NCBI GenBank assembly: GCA_903928325.1
Contig: CAIYQF010000396.1
Coordinates: forward strand, 1 to 6,670
Direction of reading: 5' to 3'
From: an uncultured beta proteobacterium
Lineage (GTDB): Bacteria; Pseudomonadota; Gammaproteobacteria; Burkholderiales; Burkholderiaceae_C
Length of the DNA stretch: 6,670 nucleotides
The translations under genes were made by a program, and so were the position numbers. A model generated the notes under the pieces. It did not search any database, was not told the DNA's origin, and saw only the letters and a list, made by a program, of their open reading frames with translations. Position 1 is the stretch's first letter, and each line of letters starts with the position of its first letter. This document shows, piece after piece, positions 1 to 5,014 of this stretch.

Positions 1-602
1 GCTGATTTGCGCGCCCGGGTGCCGGTGCGCACCACCGCGCCGCTGGCCGTGACCACTTCCAGGCCCAGCACGTTCTCGCGCATGGTGCCGTAGCGCACGG
101 CGTTGGTGCCGCTTGCGCGCGTGGCGCACATGCCGCCCAGGGACGCGTCGGCGCCGGGGTCAATCGGAAAAAACAGGCCGCTGCTTTTTAGCGACTCATT
201 GAGCTGCTTGCGCGTCACACCGGGCTGCACCGTAACAGTCAGGTCCTCGGGGTGAATGGCCACGATCTGGTTCATGCGCCCCAGGTCGATGCTGATGCCG
301 CCTTGCACCGCCAGCAAATGCCCTTCGAGCGACGATCCCACGCCAAAGGGAATCACCGGCACCCGGTATTGCGCGGCTAGGCCCACGGCGGCAGCCACAT
401 CGGCGGTGGACTCGGCAAACACCACCGCAGCGGGGGGCGGCACATCAAACACCGATTCGTCACGCCCATGCTGCTCGCGCACGGCCAGGGCGGTAGAGCA
501 GCGCGTGCCAAAGTGCGTCTGGAGCGCGGCGATGAGTTCGGGCGGGACGTTGCGCTGATTGATCTGGGGCAGCAGCGCATGCGGGGTGGACGGGGCGTTC
601 AT
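1..602 (-). CDS. FAD-linked D-lactate dehydrogenase / glycolate oxidase-type oxidoreductase, N-terminal part (runs off left edge)
   Basis: Reading the minus strand from the ATG at 602-600 gives 200 open residues with no stop before the window edge. They match the N-terminal half of the FAD_binding_4 (PCMH-type) 2-hydroxyacid dehydrogenases, which are about 460-480 residues long and oxidise D-lactate or glycolate with a flavin, passing electrons to a quinone, cytochrome or flavoprotein. Two FAD-contact segments are visible: PFGVGSSLEG at residues 85-94, and a DPGADASLGG stretch (148-157) continuing through SGTNAVRYGTMREN (164-177). The second is nearly diagnostic of the LDHD/Dld-2 branch. The Cys-containing C-terminal FAD-oxidase domain lies outside, so substrate cannot be fixed and glcD-like glycolate oxidase remains possible. 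GGAGA sits six bases before the ATG, supporting this start. The gene is divergent from the operon at 747. I see no signal peptide; the enzyme is probably cytoplasmic or peripheral to the inner membrane. Confidence 0.88.
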   Translation of the reverse strand, partial: MNAPSTPHALLPQINQRNVPPELIAALQTHFGTRCSTALAVREQHGRDESVFDVPPPAAVVFAESTADVAAAVGLAAQYRVPVIPFGVGSSLEGHLLAVQGGISIDLGRMNQIVAIHPEDLTVTVQPGVTRKQLNESLKSSGLFFPIDPGADASLGGMCATRASGTNAVRYGTMRENVLGLEVVTASGAVVRTGTRARKS

Positions 603-649
603 GGGCATTCTCCAGGTGGCTTTTGTGCGGTTGAGGCAGTCCAAGGCGC

Positions 650-678
650 AGCATAACGGCTCCCAAGGCCCTTGCCCA
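650..678 (-). promoter_or_regulatory. Possible sigma-70 promoter for the D-lactate dehydrogenase-type gene
   Basis: On the minus strand, TGGGCA (678-673) and TATGCT (655-650) are separated by 17 bases. Each matches its consensus hexamer at about four or more positions. Transcription would start near 643, leaving a leader of about 40 bases that carries the GGAGA ribosome binding site. This is consensus matching in a 144-bp divergent spacer and is only suggestive. I found no equally good pair for the plus-strand gene at 747; a TTAAGAT at 698-704 has no well-spaced -35 box. Confidence 0.3.
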
Positions 679-746
679 CACTGGCTTTCACCGCCCCTTA
701 AGATGCCCCACCCCCATCCCGGGGCCTCCACCCCAACCGAGAACCC

Positions 747-1259
747 ATGACTATGACCATTTCCATGTACCAAGCCAGCGTGCCCCGCCTGGCCAATAGC
801 CTGAACAACCTGATCCACATCCTGGACAAAGCGCAAGCCCACGTCGAGGCCAAAAAGATCGACCCGGCCGCGCTGATCGACTTTCGCCTCTACCCCGACA
901 TGCTGAGCTTTCGCCGCCAGGTGCAAATCGCCAGTGACACCGCCAAGGGCGTGGTCGCCCGTCTGGCGGGCGTGGAAAGCCCGGTGTTTGAAGACAACGA
1001 GCGCACGTTTGAAGAACTCAAGGCCCGCGTGGCCAAGACCGTGGCCTATGTGCAGAGCTTTACGCCCGCGCAGATTGACGGCACCGAGGACAAAGACATC
1101 GTCACCAAACGCGGCGACAAGGAAACGCATTACAAAGGCATGCAGTTTTTGCTCGGCCACGCGCTGCCCAATGTCTACTTTCATGTGACAACCGCCTTTG
1201 CCATCCTGCGCCACAATGGCGTGGAGATTGGCAAACGCGACTACTTGGGCAACCCTTAA
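747..1259 (+). CDS. DUF1993 family protein (DinB-like helical bundle)
   Basis: The 170-residue product reads end to end as a DUF1993 protein. It has the N-terminal MYQASVPR-like helix, an LYPDM segment at residues 48-52, a middle RTFEELKARVAKTV helix (86-99), and the family's C-terminal signature LPNVYFHVTTA (140-150) followed by LRHNG and GKRDYLG (to 168). From general knowledge, the family groups with the DinB/YfiT four-helix-bundle fold, some members of which bind metal through histidines. Candidate residues here are H138, H146 and H156, but metal binding is my inference and the biochemical function is unknown. No signal peptide or membrane segment is seen, so it should be cytoplasmic. Start choice is soft: ATGs at 747, 753 and 765 are in frame, and only a weak GAGA precedes 747. 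It is the first plus-strand gene after a divergent spacer and may lead the operon with the methionine synthase 73 bp downstream. Confidence 0.85.
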   Translation: MTMTISMYQASVPRLANSLNNLIHILDKAQAHVEAKKIDPAALIDFRLYPDMLSFRRQVQIASDTAKGVVARLAGVESPVFEDNERTFEELKARVAKTVAYVQSFTPAQIDGTEDKDIVTKRGDKETHYKGMQFLLGHALPNVYFHVTTAFAILRHNGVEIGKRDYLGNP

Positions 1260-1262
1260 GTC

Positions 1263-1290
1263 GCCAGCGCCTTGCCCCACCCGCGCTGGC
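1263..1290 (+). other. Stem-loop between the DUF1993 gene and the methionine synthase gene
   Basis: GCCAGCGC (1263-1270) and GCGCTGGC (1283-1290) are a perfect 8-bp inverted repeat with a 12-base loop, starting four bases after the DUF1993 stop codon. It is followed by AAAGACC, not a T run, so it does not look like a standard intrinsic terminator. It could be an mRNA-stabilising or processing hairpin, a Rho-related element, or a protein site. The rest of the 73-bp gap shows no riboswitch I recognise. Confidence 0.5.
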
Positions 1291-1319
1291 AAAGACCGGC
1301 GCGGCGTACCAAAAAAACC

Positions 1320-1323
1320 GGAG
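1320..1323 (+). promoter_or_regulatory. Ribosome binding site that fixes the methionine synthase start
   Basis: GGAG at 1320-1323, nine bases before the ATG at 1333, selects this start. The reading frame is open upstream to 1198, but that stretch overlaps the DUF1993 gene in another frame and encodes no family-like sequence. The conserved AGSLPKP segment begins only 11 residues after the chosen ATG. Confidence 0.75.
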
Positions 1324-1332
1324 ACAACAACG

Positions 1333-2376
1333 ATGTTCCCTACCGCCTTCCCCACCGCAATCGCCGGCAGCCTGCCCAAACCCGCCTGGCTGGCCGAAAC
1401 CCAAAAGCTTTGGCCCCAGTGGAAGGCGCAAGGCGCCGAACTGATGGAGGCCAAGGGCGACGCCACGCTGCTGTGGGTCAAAACCCAAGAAGACCTGGGT
1501 CTGGACGTGATTGGCGACGGCGAGCAGGCGCGCCAGCACTTTGTGCACGGTTTTCTGGAGCAAGTGGAGGGCATTGACTTTGAAAACAAGGTCACCATGG
1601 GCATACGCAACAACCGCTACGACGCCCAGGTGCCGCAGGTGGTGGGGCCGCTACGCCTTAAAGGCCGGGTGCACGCGCTGGAGGCGCGCATGGCGCGGGC
1701 CCACACCAAACGCACCCTTAAATTCACCCTGCCCGGCCCGATGACCATTGTGGACACCGTGGCCGACCGCTTTTACGGCGGCGGGCGCGACGGCAAGATC
1801 AAAATGGCCTTTGCCTTTGCCGAGCTGCTCAACCAAGAGGCGCTGGCCCTGCAGGCCGACGGTGTGGACATCATCCAGTTTGACGAGCCGGCCTTCAACG
1901 TCTACATGGAAGACGCCGCCGACTGGGGCGTGCAGGCGCTGGAACGCGCCGCCCAGGGCCTGACCTGCAAAACGGCGGTGCATATTTGCTACGGCTACGG
2001 CATTGCCGCCAACATGGACTGGAAAAACACCCTGGGCCACGAGTGGCGCCAGTACGAAAAAGTGTTTCCGGCCCTGGCCAAAAGCAGCATTCAGCAAGTG
2101 AGCCTGGAATGCTTTCACTCGCACGTACCTATGGACCTGATGGCCTTGCTCTCGGGCAAGGAAGTGATGGTGGGCGTGATCGATGTGGCGTCTGACGTGG
2201 TGGAAACCCCTGAAGAAGTGGCCGACACCATTGGACGGGCGCTGCAGTTTGTGCCCAAGATGAAGCTTATTGCCTGCACCAACTGCGGCATGGCGCCCAT
2301 GAACCGCGACATCGCCCTGCGCAAGCTCGAAGCCCTGGCCCAAGGCGCGGCGCTCGCGCGCCAACGCTACGCCTGA
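1333..2376 (+). CDS. Methionine synthase, short MetE-C-terminal-like form (MesD-type), 347 aa
   Basis: The protein corresponds to the catalytic, zinc-binding C-terminal barrel of cobalamin-independent methionine synthase and lacks the N-terminal half of MetE (which is about 750 residues). It should methylate homocysteine to methionine in the cytoplasm. Landmarks are AGSLPKP (11-17), GDGEQARQHF (61-70), LPGPMT (133-138), QFDEPAF (182-188), HICYGYG (217-223), SLECFHSHVP (257-266) and CTNCGM (315-320). By alignment to MetE, the zinc ligands should be H217, C219, E259 and C318, all present, so it looks active. The wording of these motifs fits, from memory, the MesD family of folate-independent methionine synthases. 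MesD is reported to need oxygen and the partner MesX (DUF1852), which is not in this window. A plain "methionine synthase II" label is the safe fallback. It is joined to the next gene by an SD-over-stop arrangement. Confidence 0.88.
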   Translation: MFPTAFPTAIAGSLPKPAWLAETQKLWPQWKAQGAELMEAKGDATLLWVKTQEDLGLDVIGDGEQARQHFVHGFLEQVEGIDFENKVTMGIRNNRYDAQVPQVVGPLRLKGRVHALEARMARAHTKRTLKFTLPGPMTIVDTVADRFYGGGRDGKIKMAFAFAELLNQEALALQADGVDIIQFDEPAFNVYMEDAADWGVQALERAAQGLTCKTAVHICYGYGIAANMDWKNTLGHEWRQYEKVFPALAKSSIQQVSLECFHSHVPMDLMALLSGKEVMVGVIDVASDVVETPEEVADTIGRALQFVPKMKLIACTNCGMAPMNRDIALRKLEALAQGAALARQRYA

Positions 2377-2380
2377 GGAG
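2375..2380 (+). promoter_or_regulatory. SDR ribosome binding site overlapping the methionine synthase stop codon
   Basis: GAGGAG at 2375-2380 shares two bases with the TGA stop (2374-2376) and lies six bases before the SDR ATG at 2387. This spacing implies translational coupling of the two genes on one mRNA and fixes the SDR start. Confidence 0.85.
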
Positions 2381-2386
2381 CCCTGC

Positions 2387-3115
2387 ATGAGCACACCCCA
2401 ATCTGTGTTGGTAATCGGCGCTGGAGACGCCACCGGTGGCGCCATCGCCCGGCGCTTTGCCCGCGAAGGCTTGGTGGCCTGCGTCACACGGCGCCAGCGC
2501 GACAAGCTTGAGCCCTTAGTGGCGCAGATCGAGGCCGAAGGCGGCCAGGCACACGCCTTTGGCTCGGACGCCCGGGTTGAGGCCGAAATGGTGGCGCTGG
2601 TGGAAGGCATTGAGCGCGACATTGCGCCCATTGCGGTAGCAGTGTTCAACATCGGCGCCAACGTGCGCTTCTCGGTGACAGACACCACCGAGCGCGTGTA
2701 CCGCAAGGTGTGGGAAATGGGCGCGCTGTCGGGCTTTTTGATGGGCCGCGAGGTGGCCAAAGCCATGCTTAAGCGCGGCCAGGGCACGATTATTTTTACC
2801 GGCGCCACGGCCAGCTTGCGCGGCGCGGCCGGGTTTTCGGCCTTTGCCGGGGCCAAGCACGCGCTGCGGGCACTGGCGCAAAGCATGGCGCGCGAACTCG
2901 GCCCCCAGGGCATTCACGTGGCGCACACGGTGATTGACGGGGCGATTGACACCCAGTTCATTGCCGAGAACTTTCCGGCGCGCTACGCCCTGAAAGACCA
3001 GGACGGCATCCTCAACCCCGACCACATTGCCGAAGCCTATTGGCAGTTGCACCGCCAGCCGCGCAGCGCCTGGACGCACGAGCTGGATTTGCGCCCTTGG
3101 ATGGAAAACTGGTAA
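2387..3115 (+). CDS. Short-chain dehydrogenase/reductase family protein with Phe in place of the catalytic Tyr
   Basis: The 242-residue product is a classical-length SDR with a Rossmann fold. The N-terminal VLVIGAGDATGGAIARRFA (7-25) is a variant of the glycine-rich NAD(P)-binding motif. TRR at 34-36, after the second strand, would favour NADP(H). FNIGAN (87-92) takes the place of NNAG. TGATAS (138-143) gives the usual serine region. The active-site YxxxK reads F153-A-G-A-K157, so the catalytic tyrosine is absent while the lysine remains. The following RALAQSMARELGPQGIHV stretch (161-178) and the VIDGAID segment (182-188) are strongly SDR-like. I recall related bacterial SDRs with FAxAK at this site, so this is probably a subfamily trait rather than a new mutation. 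Substrate is unknown. It may have altered chemistry, act on an activated substrate, or be a non-catalytic binding protein. Translation is coupled to the methionine synthase. Confidence 0.87.
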   Translation: MSTPQSVLVIGAGDATGGAIARRFAREGLVACVTRRQRDKLEPLVAQIEAEGGQAHAFGSDARVEAEMVALVEGIERDIAPIAVAVFNIGANVRFSVTDTTERVYRKVWEMGALSGFLMGREVAKAMLKRGQGTIIFTGATASLRGAAGFSAFAGAKHALRALAQSMARELGPQGIHVAHTVIDGAIDTQFIAENFPARYALKDQDGILNPDHIAEAYWQLHRQPRSAWTHELDLRPWMENW

Positions 3116-3163
3116 GCGCACCCCACCCCAACCGCCCTTCCCCCCAACAACTCAGGAGCTTGC

Positions 3164-3757
3164 ATGCAAAAAACCGTGGAATTCTTCTTTGACTTTGGCA
3201 GCCCCACCACCTACCTGGCGCACACGCAACTGCCCCAGCTGGCATTGGATACCGGCGCAAAAGTGGTTTACCAGCCCATGTTGCTGGGGGGCGTATTCAA
3301 AGCCACGGGCAACGCCAGCCCGGTGACCGTGCCCGCCAAGGGCCGTTGGATGGGCGCCGACATGGCGCGCTTTGCACAGCGTTACGGCGTGCCCTTTGCG
3401 CACAACCCGTACTTTCCTATCAACACCCTGACGCTGATGCGTGGCGCCACGGGATTGCAAATGCGCGACCCGCACGCACTTATGAACTACGTGGACGCCG
3501 TGTTCCAGGCCATGTGGGTGCAGCCGCGCAATATGGGCGACCCAGCGGTCATGGCTGAGGTGCTGGGGGCCGCTGGCTTTAGCGCCGAGTCCTTTACTAG
3601 CTTGGTGGCCGACCCTGAGGTCAAGGCCCAACTGGTGGCCACCACCGAAGAAGCGGTGGCGCGCGGCGCGTTTGGCGCACCTACGTTTTTTGTGGGTGAG
3701 CAGATGTTTTTTGGCCAGGACCGGCTGGACTTTGTGCGCCAGGCGCTGGCCACCTAA
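3164..3757 (+). CDS. 2-hydroxychromene-2-carboxylate isomerase-like protein (DsbA fold, GST-kappa related)
   Basis: The 197-residue protein has the DSBA-like thioredoxin fold of HCCA isomerases. It opens with EFFFDFGSPTTYLA (6-19); S13 sits where the family's glutathione-activating serine lies, and there is no CxxC pair, so it is not a disulfide oxidase. FPINTL (84-89) is the conserved mid-domain segment. GAFGAPTFFVG (168-178) carries the cis-proline P173, and FFGQDRLDFV (182-191) ends the domain. Known members use glutathione to isomerise 2-hydroxychromene-2-carboxylate in naphthalene degradation, but many genomes carry homologues with no aromatic pathway nearby, as here, so the natural substrate is uncertain. 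No signal peptide is present, so it is probably cytoplasmic. AGGAG at 3154-3158, five bases before the ATG, supports this start. The 48-bp gap after the SDR has no terminator-like hairpin, consistent with one operon. Confidence 0.87.
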   Translation: MQKTVEFFFDFGSPTTYLAHTQLPQLALDTGAKVVYQPMLLGGVFKATGNASPVTVPAKGRWMGADMARFAQRYGVPFAHNPYFPINTLTLMRGATGLQMRDPHALMNYVDAVFQAMWVQPRNMGDPAVMAEVLGAAGFSAESFTSLVADPEVKAQLVATTEEAVARGAFGAPTFFVGEQMFFGQDRLDFVRQALAT

Positions 3758-3768
3758 GCGCGGGCCAG
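3746..3768. terminator. Weak hairpin at the convergent gene ends (isomerase / GGDEF)
   Basis: CTGGCC (3746-3751) and GGCCAG (3763-3768) form a 6-bp inverted repeat with an 11-base loop across the isomerase stop codon, in front of the convergent GGDEF gene end (3777). No T run follows on either strand, so intrinsic termination is doubtful. It is the only candidate in the 19-bp spacer; Rho-dependent termination or read-through is equally likely. Confidence 0.25.
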
Positions 3769-3776
3769 GCAATGGC

Positions 3777-4844
3777 TCAGGTGCTTGCGCTGGCGATGCG
3801 GTTACGGCCGTTTTTCTTGGCCGCGTACAAAGCACCATCGGCACGCGCCACCAGGGCCTGTGCCGATTCCGGTATGCAGCACTGGGCCACGCCGCCAGAC
3901 ACCGGGACCCGGCCAATTTTTTCACCCGTGGCGCGGCGCGTCATCAACATATTGTGCACCTGGGTTCGCAAGGCGTTGGCTTGTGCAAGCCCGGCTTGCA
4001 AGTCGCGGCCGGGCAACAGGACGGCAAATTCTTCTCCGCCATAACGCGCAGCCATCTCGCCCGAGGCCAAACTCTCCTGCAAGGTGCGGGCCACGATGCG
4101 CAGCACCTCGTCCCCCACCTGGTGCCCAAAGGTGTCGTTAAAGGCTTTGAAGTGGTCGATATCCACCATCAGCATGCAAAAGGCTGCGCCCTGCGCGTCG
4201 GCCTCTTGCCACAGGCGCTGAAGCTCGGCGTCAAACGCCTTGCGGTTGGGCAGGGCGGTCAAGCCGTCGGTGAGCGACTGCTTGCGCACCTGTTCAAACT
4301 CGCCTTGGAGCTGCTGCATGGCCTGGGCCGAGCGCTCCAGTTCAGCGGCGAGTTGATGGTTGTGAGCGATCATGTCGCCAGTGCTGTCCAGCACCGACTG
4401 CAAGGTGGTGCGCATGGCCAAAACGCTGTCGGTGTGGCTAAGCGTGTGCGCGGCCTCTTCCAGCGCGCCGCGGTAGCGTCCGGTGGCGGTTTTTGCCTGC
4501 GCGAGACGGCTGCTAAAGCCGTCCATCGTGGCCTGGATGGTGGCAGTGGCCTGGCGCGCGACTTCGCCCTCATGCGCATTGCTTAAAAACTCCTGGTGGA
4601 TGGCGCCGCAGCGCTGGTCGGTCAGCGCCTGTGGGTCGGCACCCATGGAGTCGATGGCGCGCACCACGTCCAGATTGGACTGCGCGTAATAGGCGTACCA
4701 CATCTCAAAATTGTGCGGCACCGGCTGCAGACCCTGCTCCCGCATGCGCACCAGCGCCCGGTTGGCACACAGCGCCACCGGATCGTGCGCAGCGAAGTAC
4801 GGGGCATCCGTGGGCGGTGGCGCGGTTTGCAGGCTAGTGTCCAT
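3777..4844 (-). CDS. Diguanylate cyclase (GGDEF domain, GGEEF motif), soluble, 355 aa
   Basis: The C-terminal domain (about 185-350) makes c-di-GMP from two GTP. Visible landmarks are LTDGLTALPNR (191-201), the metal-site VDIDHFKAFND (227-237), GHQVGD (240-245), the signature RYGGEEF (267-273), and the closing ADGALYAAKKNGRNRI (335-350). All core residues look intact, so an active cyclase is expected. The inhibitory RxxD position, five residues before GGEEF, reads ASGE, so product inhibition through the I-site is probably lost. Residues about 20-185 form a soluble input region. It contains PVPHNFEMWYAYYAQSN (41-57), which resembles an N-terminal module common in proteobacterial GGDEF proteins, followed by a long helical, coiled-coil-like stretch (about 95-190). 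There is no membrane segment. The ATG at 4844 has an in-frame stop 15 bases upstream (4862-4860) and no ribosome binding site, suggesting leaderless translation. Confidence 0.93.
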   Translation of the reverse strand: MDTSLQTAPPPTDAPYFAAHDPVALCANRALVRMREQGLQPVPHNFEMWYAYYAQSNLDVVRAIDSMGADPQALTDQRCGAIHQEFLSNAHEGEVARQATATIQATMDGFSSRLAQAKTATGRYRGALEEAAHTLSHTDSVLAMRTTLQSVLDSTGDMIAHNHQLAAELERSAQAMQQLQGEFEQVRKQSLTDGLTALPNRKAFDAELQRLWQEADAQGAAFCMLMVDIDHFKAFNDTFGHQVGDEVLRIVARTLQESLASGEMAARYGGEEFAVLLPGRDLQAGLAQANALRTQVHNMLMTRRATGEKIGRVPVSGGVAQCCIPESAQALVARADGALYAAKKNGRNRIASAST

Positions 4845-4876
4845 GTTAAAAACATTATATTAAATGTTTTTAACAT
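4843..4876. repeat. Nested palindrome over the GGDEF start (two ATGTT-N3-AACAT sites)
   Basis: Positions 4843-4856 and 4863-4876 are a perfect 14-bp inverted repeat with a 6-base spacer. Each arm contains its own smaller palindrome, ATGTT-N3-AACAT, at 4843-4855 (N3 = AAA) and 4864-4876 (N3 = TTT). The two site centres are 21 bp apart, two helical turns, so bound dimers would sit on the same DNA face. The pair brackets the GGDEF -10 box and includes two bases of its start codon. This looks like a double operator, but the regulator is unknown. In RNA the same sequence could fold into an A/U-only hairpin that hides the start codon. Confidence 0.7.
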
Positions 4877-4881
4877 ATTAA
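4854..4881 (-). promoter_or_regulatory. Probable promoter of the GGDEF gene, likely giving a leaderless mRNA
   Basis: On the minus strand, a perfect TATAAT lies at 4859-4854, with TTAATA (4881-4876; four of six consensus matches) 16 bases upstream and long A/T tracts further upstream (4906-4882) that resemble an UP element. Nine bases separate the -10 box from the ATG at 4844, so transcription would begin at or within a few bases of the start codon. The absence of any Shine-Dalgarno sequence agrees with this. The start site is inferred from spacing only. Confidence 0.6.
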
Positions 4882-4948
4882 TATAAAAAATTATTAAAAA
4901 TTGAAACAAGGCCTGGTTTCGCGACGCACCCGCTGCGGTTGCGGGGTC

Positions 4949-4980
4949 TTGTCCGGTCGCCACGGGGGCCTGTGGATAAT
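4949..4980 (+). promoter_or_regulatory. Tentative promoter of the beta-ketoacyl-ACP synthase III gene
   Basis: GATAAT at 4975-4980 is a good -10 hexamer for the plus-strand gene at 5015. The nearest -35-like hexamer, TTGTCC (4949-4954), lies 20 bases upstream, longer than ideal. Transcription would start near 4987, giving a leader of roughly 28 bases with a weak GAGAGA ribosome binding site at 5001-5006. The -10 box overlaps the DnaA-box 9-mer at 4971-4979. Confidence 0.35.
4971..4979 (-). promoter_or_regulatory. Perfect DnaA-box 9-mer (TTATCCACA on the minus strand)
   Basis: The plus strand reads TGTGGATAA, the exact complement of the high-affinity DnaA box TTATCCACA. It stands alone and overlaps the putative -10 box of the fatty-acid gene, so if bound it would more likely act on transcription than on replication. 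A single 9-mer can arise by chance, and function is inferred only from the match and its position. Confidence 0.4.
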
Positions 4981-5014
4981 CGCCCCATAGCTACAAACCC
5001 GAGAGACTCGCACC

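Noticed and set aside
664..674. CAAGG-C-CCTTG palindrome in the 144-bp spacer before the DUF1993 gene
   Set aside because: It is short, single and GC-rich, so likely by chance. It falls in the spacer and -35 area of a weakly supported promoter and has no second copy.
2374..2389. GAGGAGCCCTGC resembling the opening of an SAH riboswitch, next to a methionine-cycle gene
   Set aside because: It lies across the methionine synthase stop codon and is fully explained as the SDR ribosome binding site and spacer. The rest of the riboswitch core would have to lie in SDR coding sequence, and the match is partial.
1651..2913. 420-residue open frame on the minus strand opposite the methionine synthase and SDR
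   Set aside because: It is an antisense shadow of two well-supported genes. Its composition is low-complexity Ala/Arg/His-rich and no family motif is readable.
3672..4586. 304-residue plus-strand open frame opposite the GGDEF gene
   Set aside because: The opposite strand encodes an unmistakable GGDEF domain. This frame has no recognisable domain and its overlap with the isomerase end is incidental.
4929..4945. CCCGC/GCGGG hairpin in the divergent spacer as a terminator or riboswitch
   Set aside because: The stem is only 5 bp with no T run, lies upstream of the likely transcription start of the KAS III gene, and is common by chance in GC-rich DNA.
4843..4980. AT-rich block plus DnaA box as a replication origin
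   Set aside because: There is only one DnaA box, no dnaA, dnaN, parAB or rep gene nearby, and the AT-rich block is better explained as promoter and operators of the GGDEF gene.
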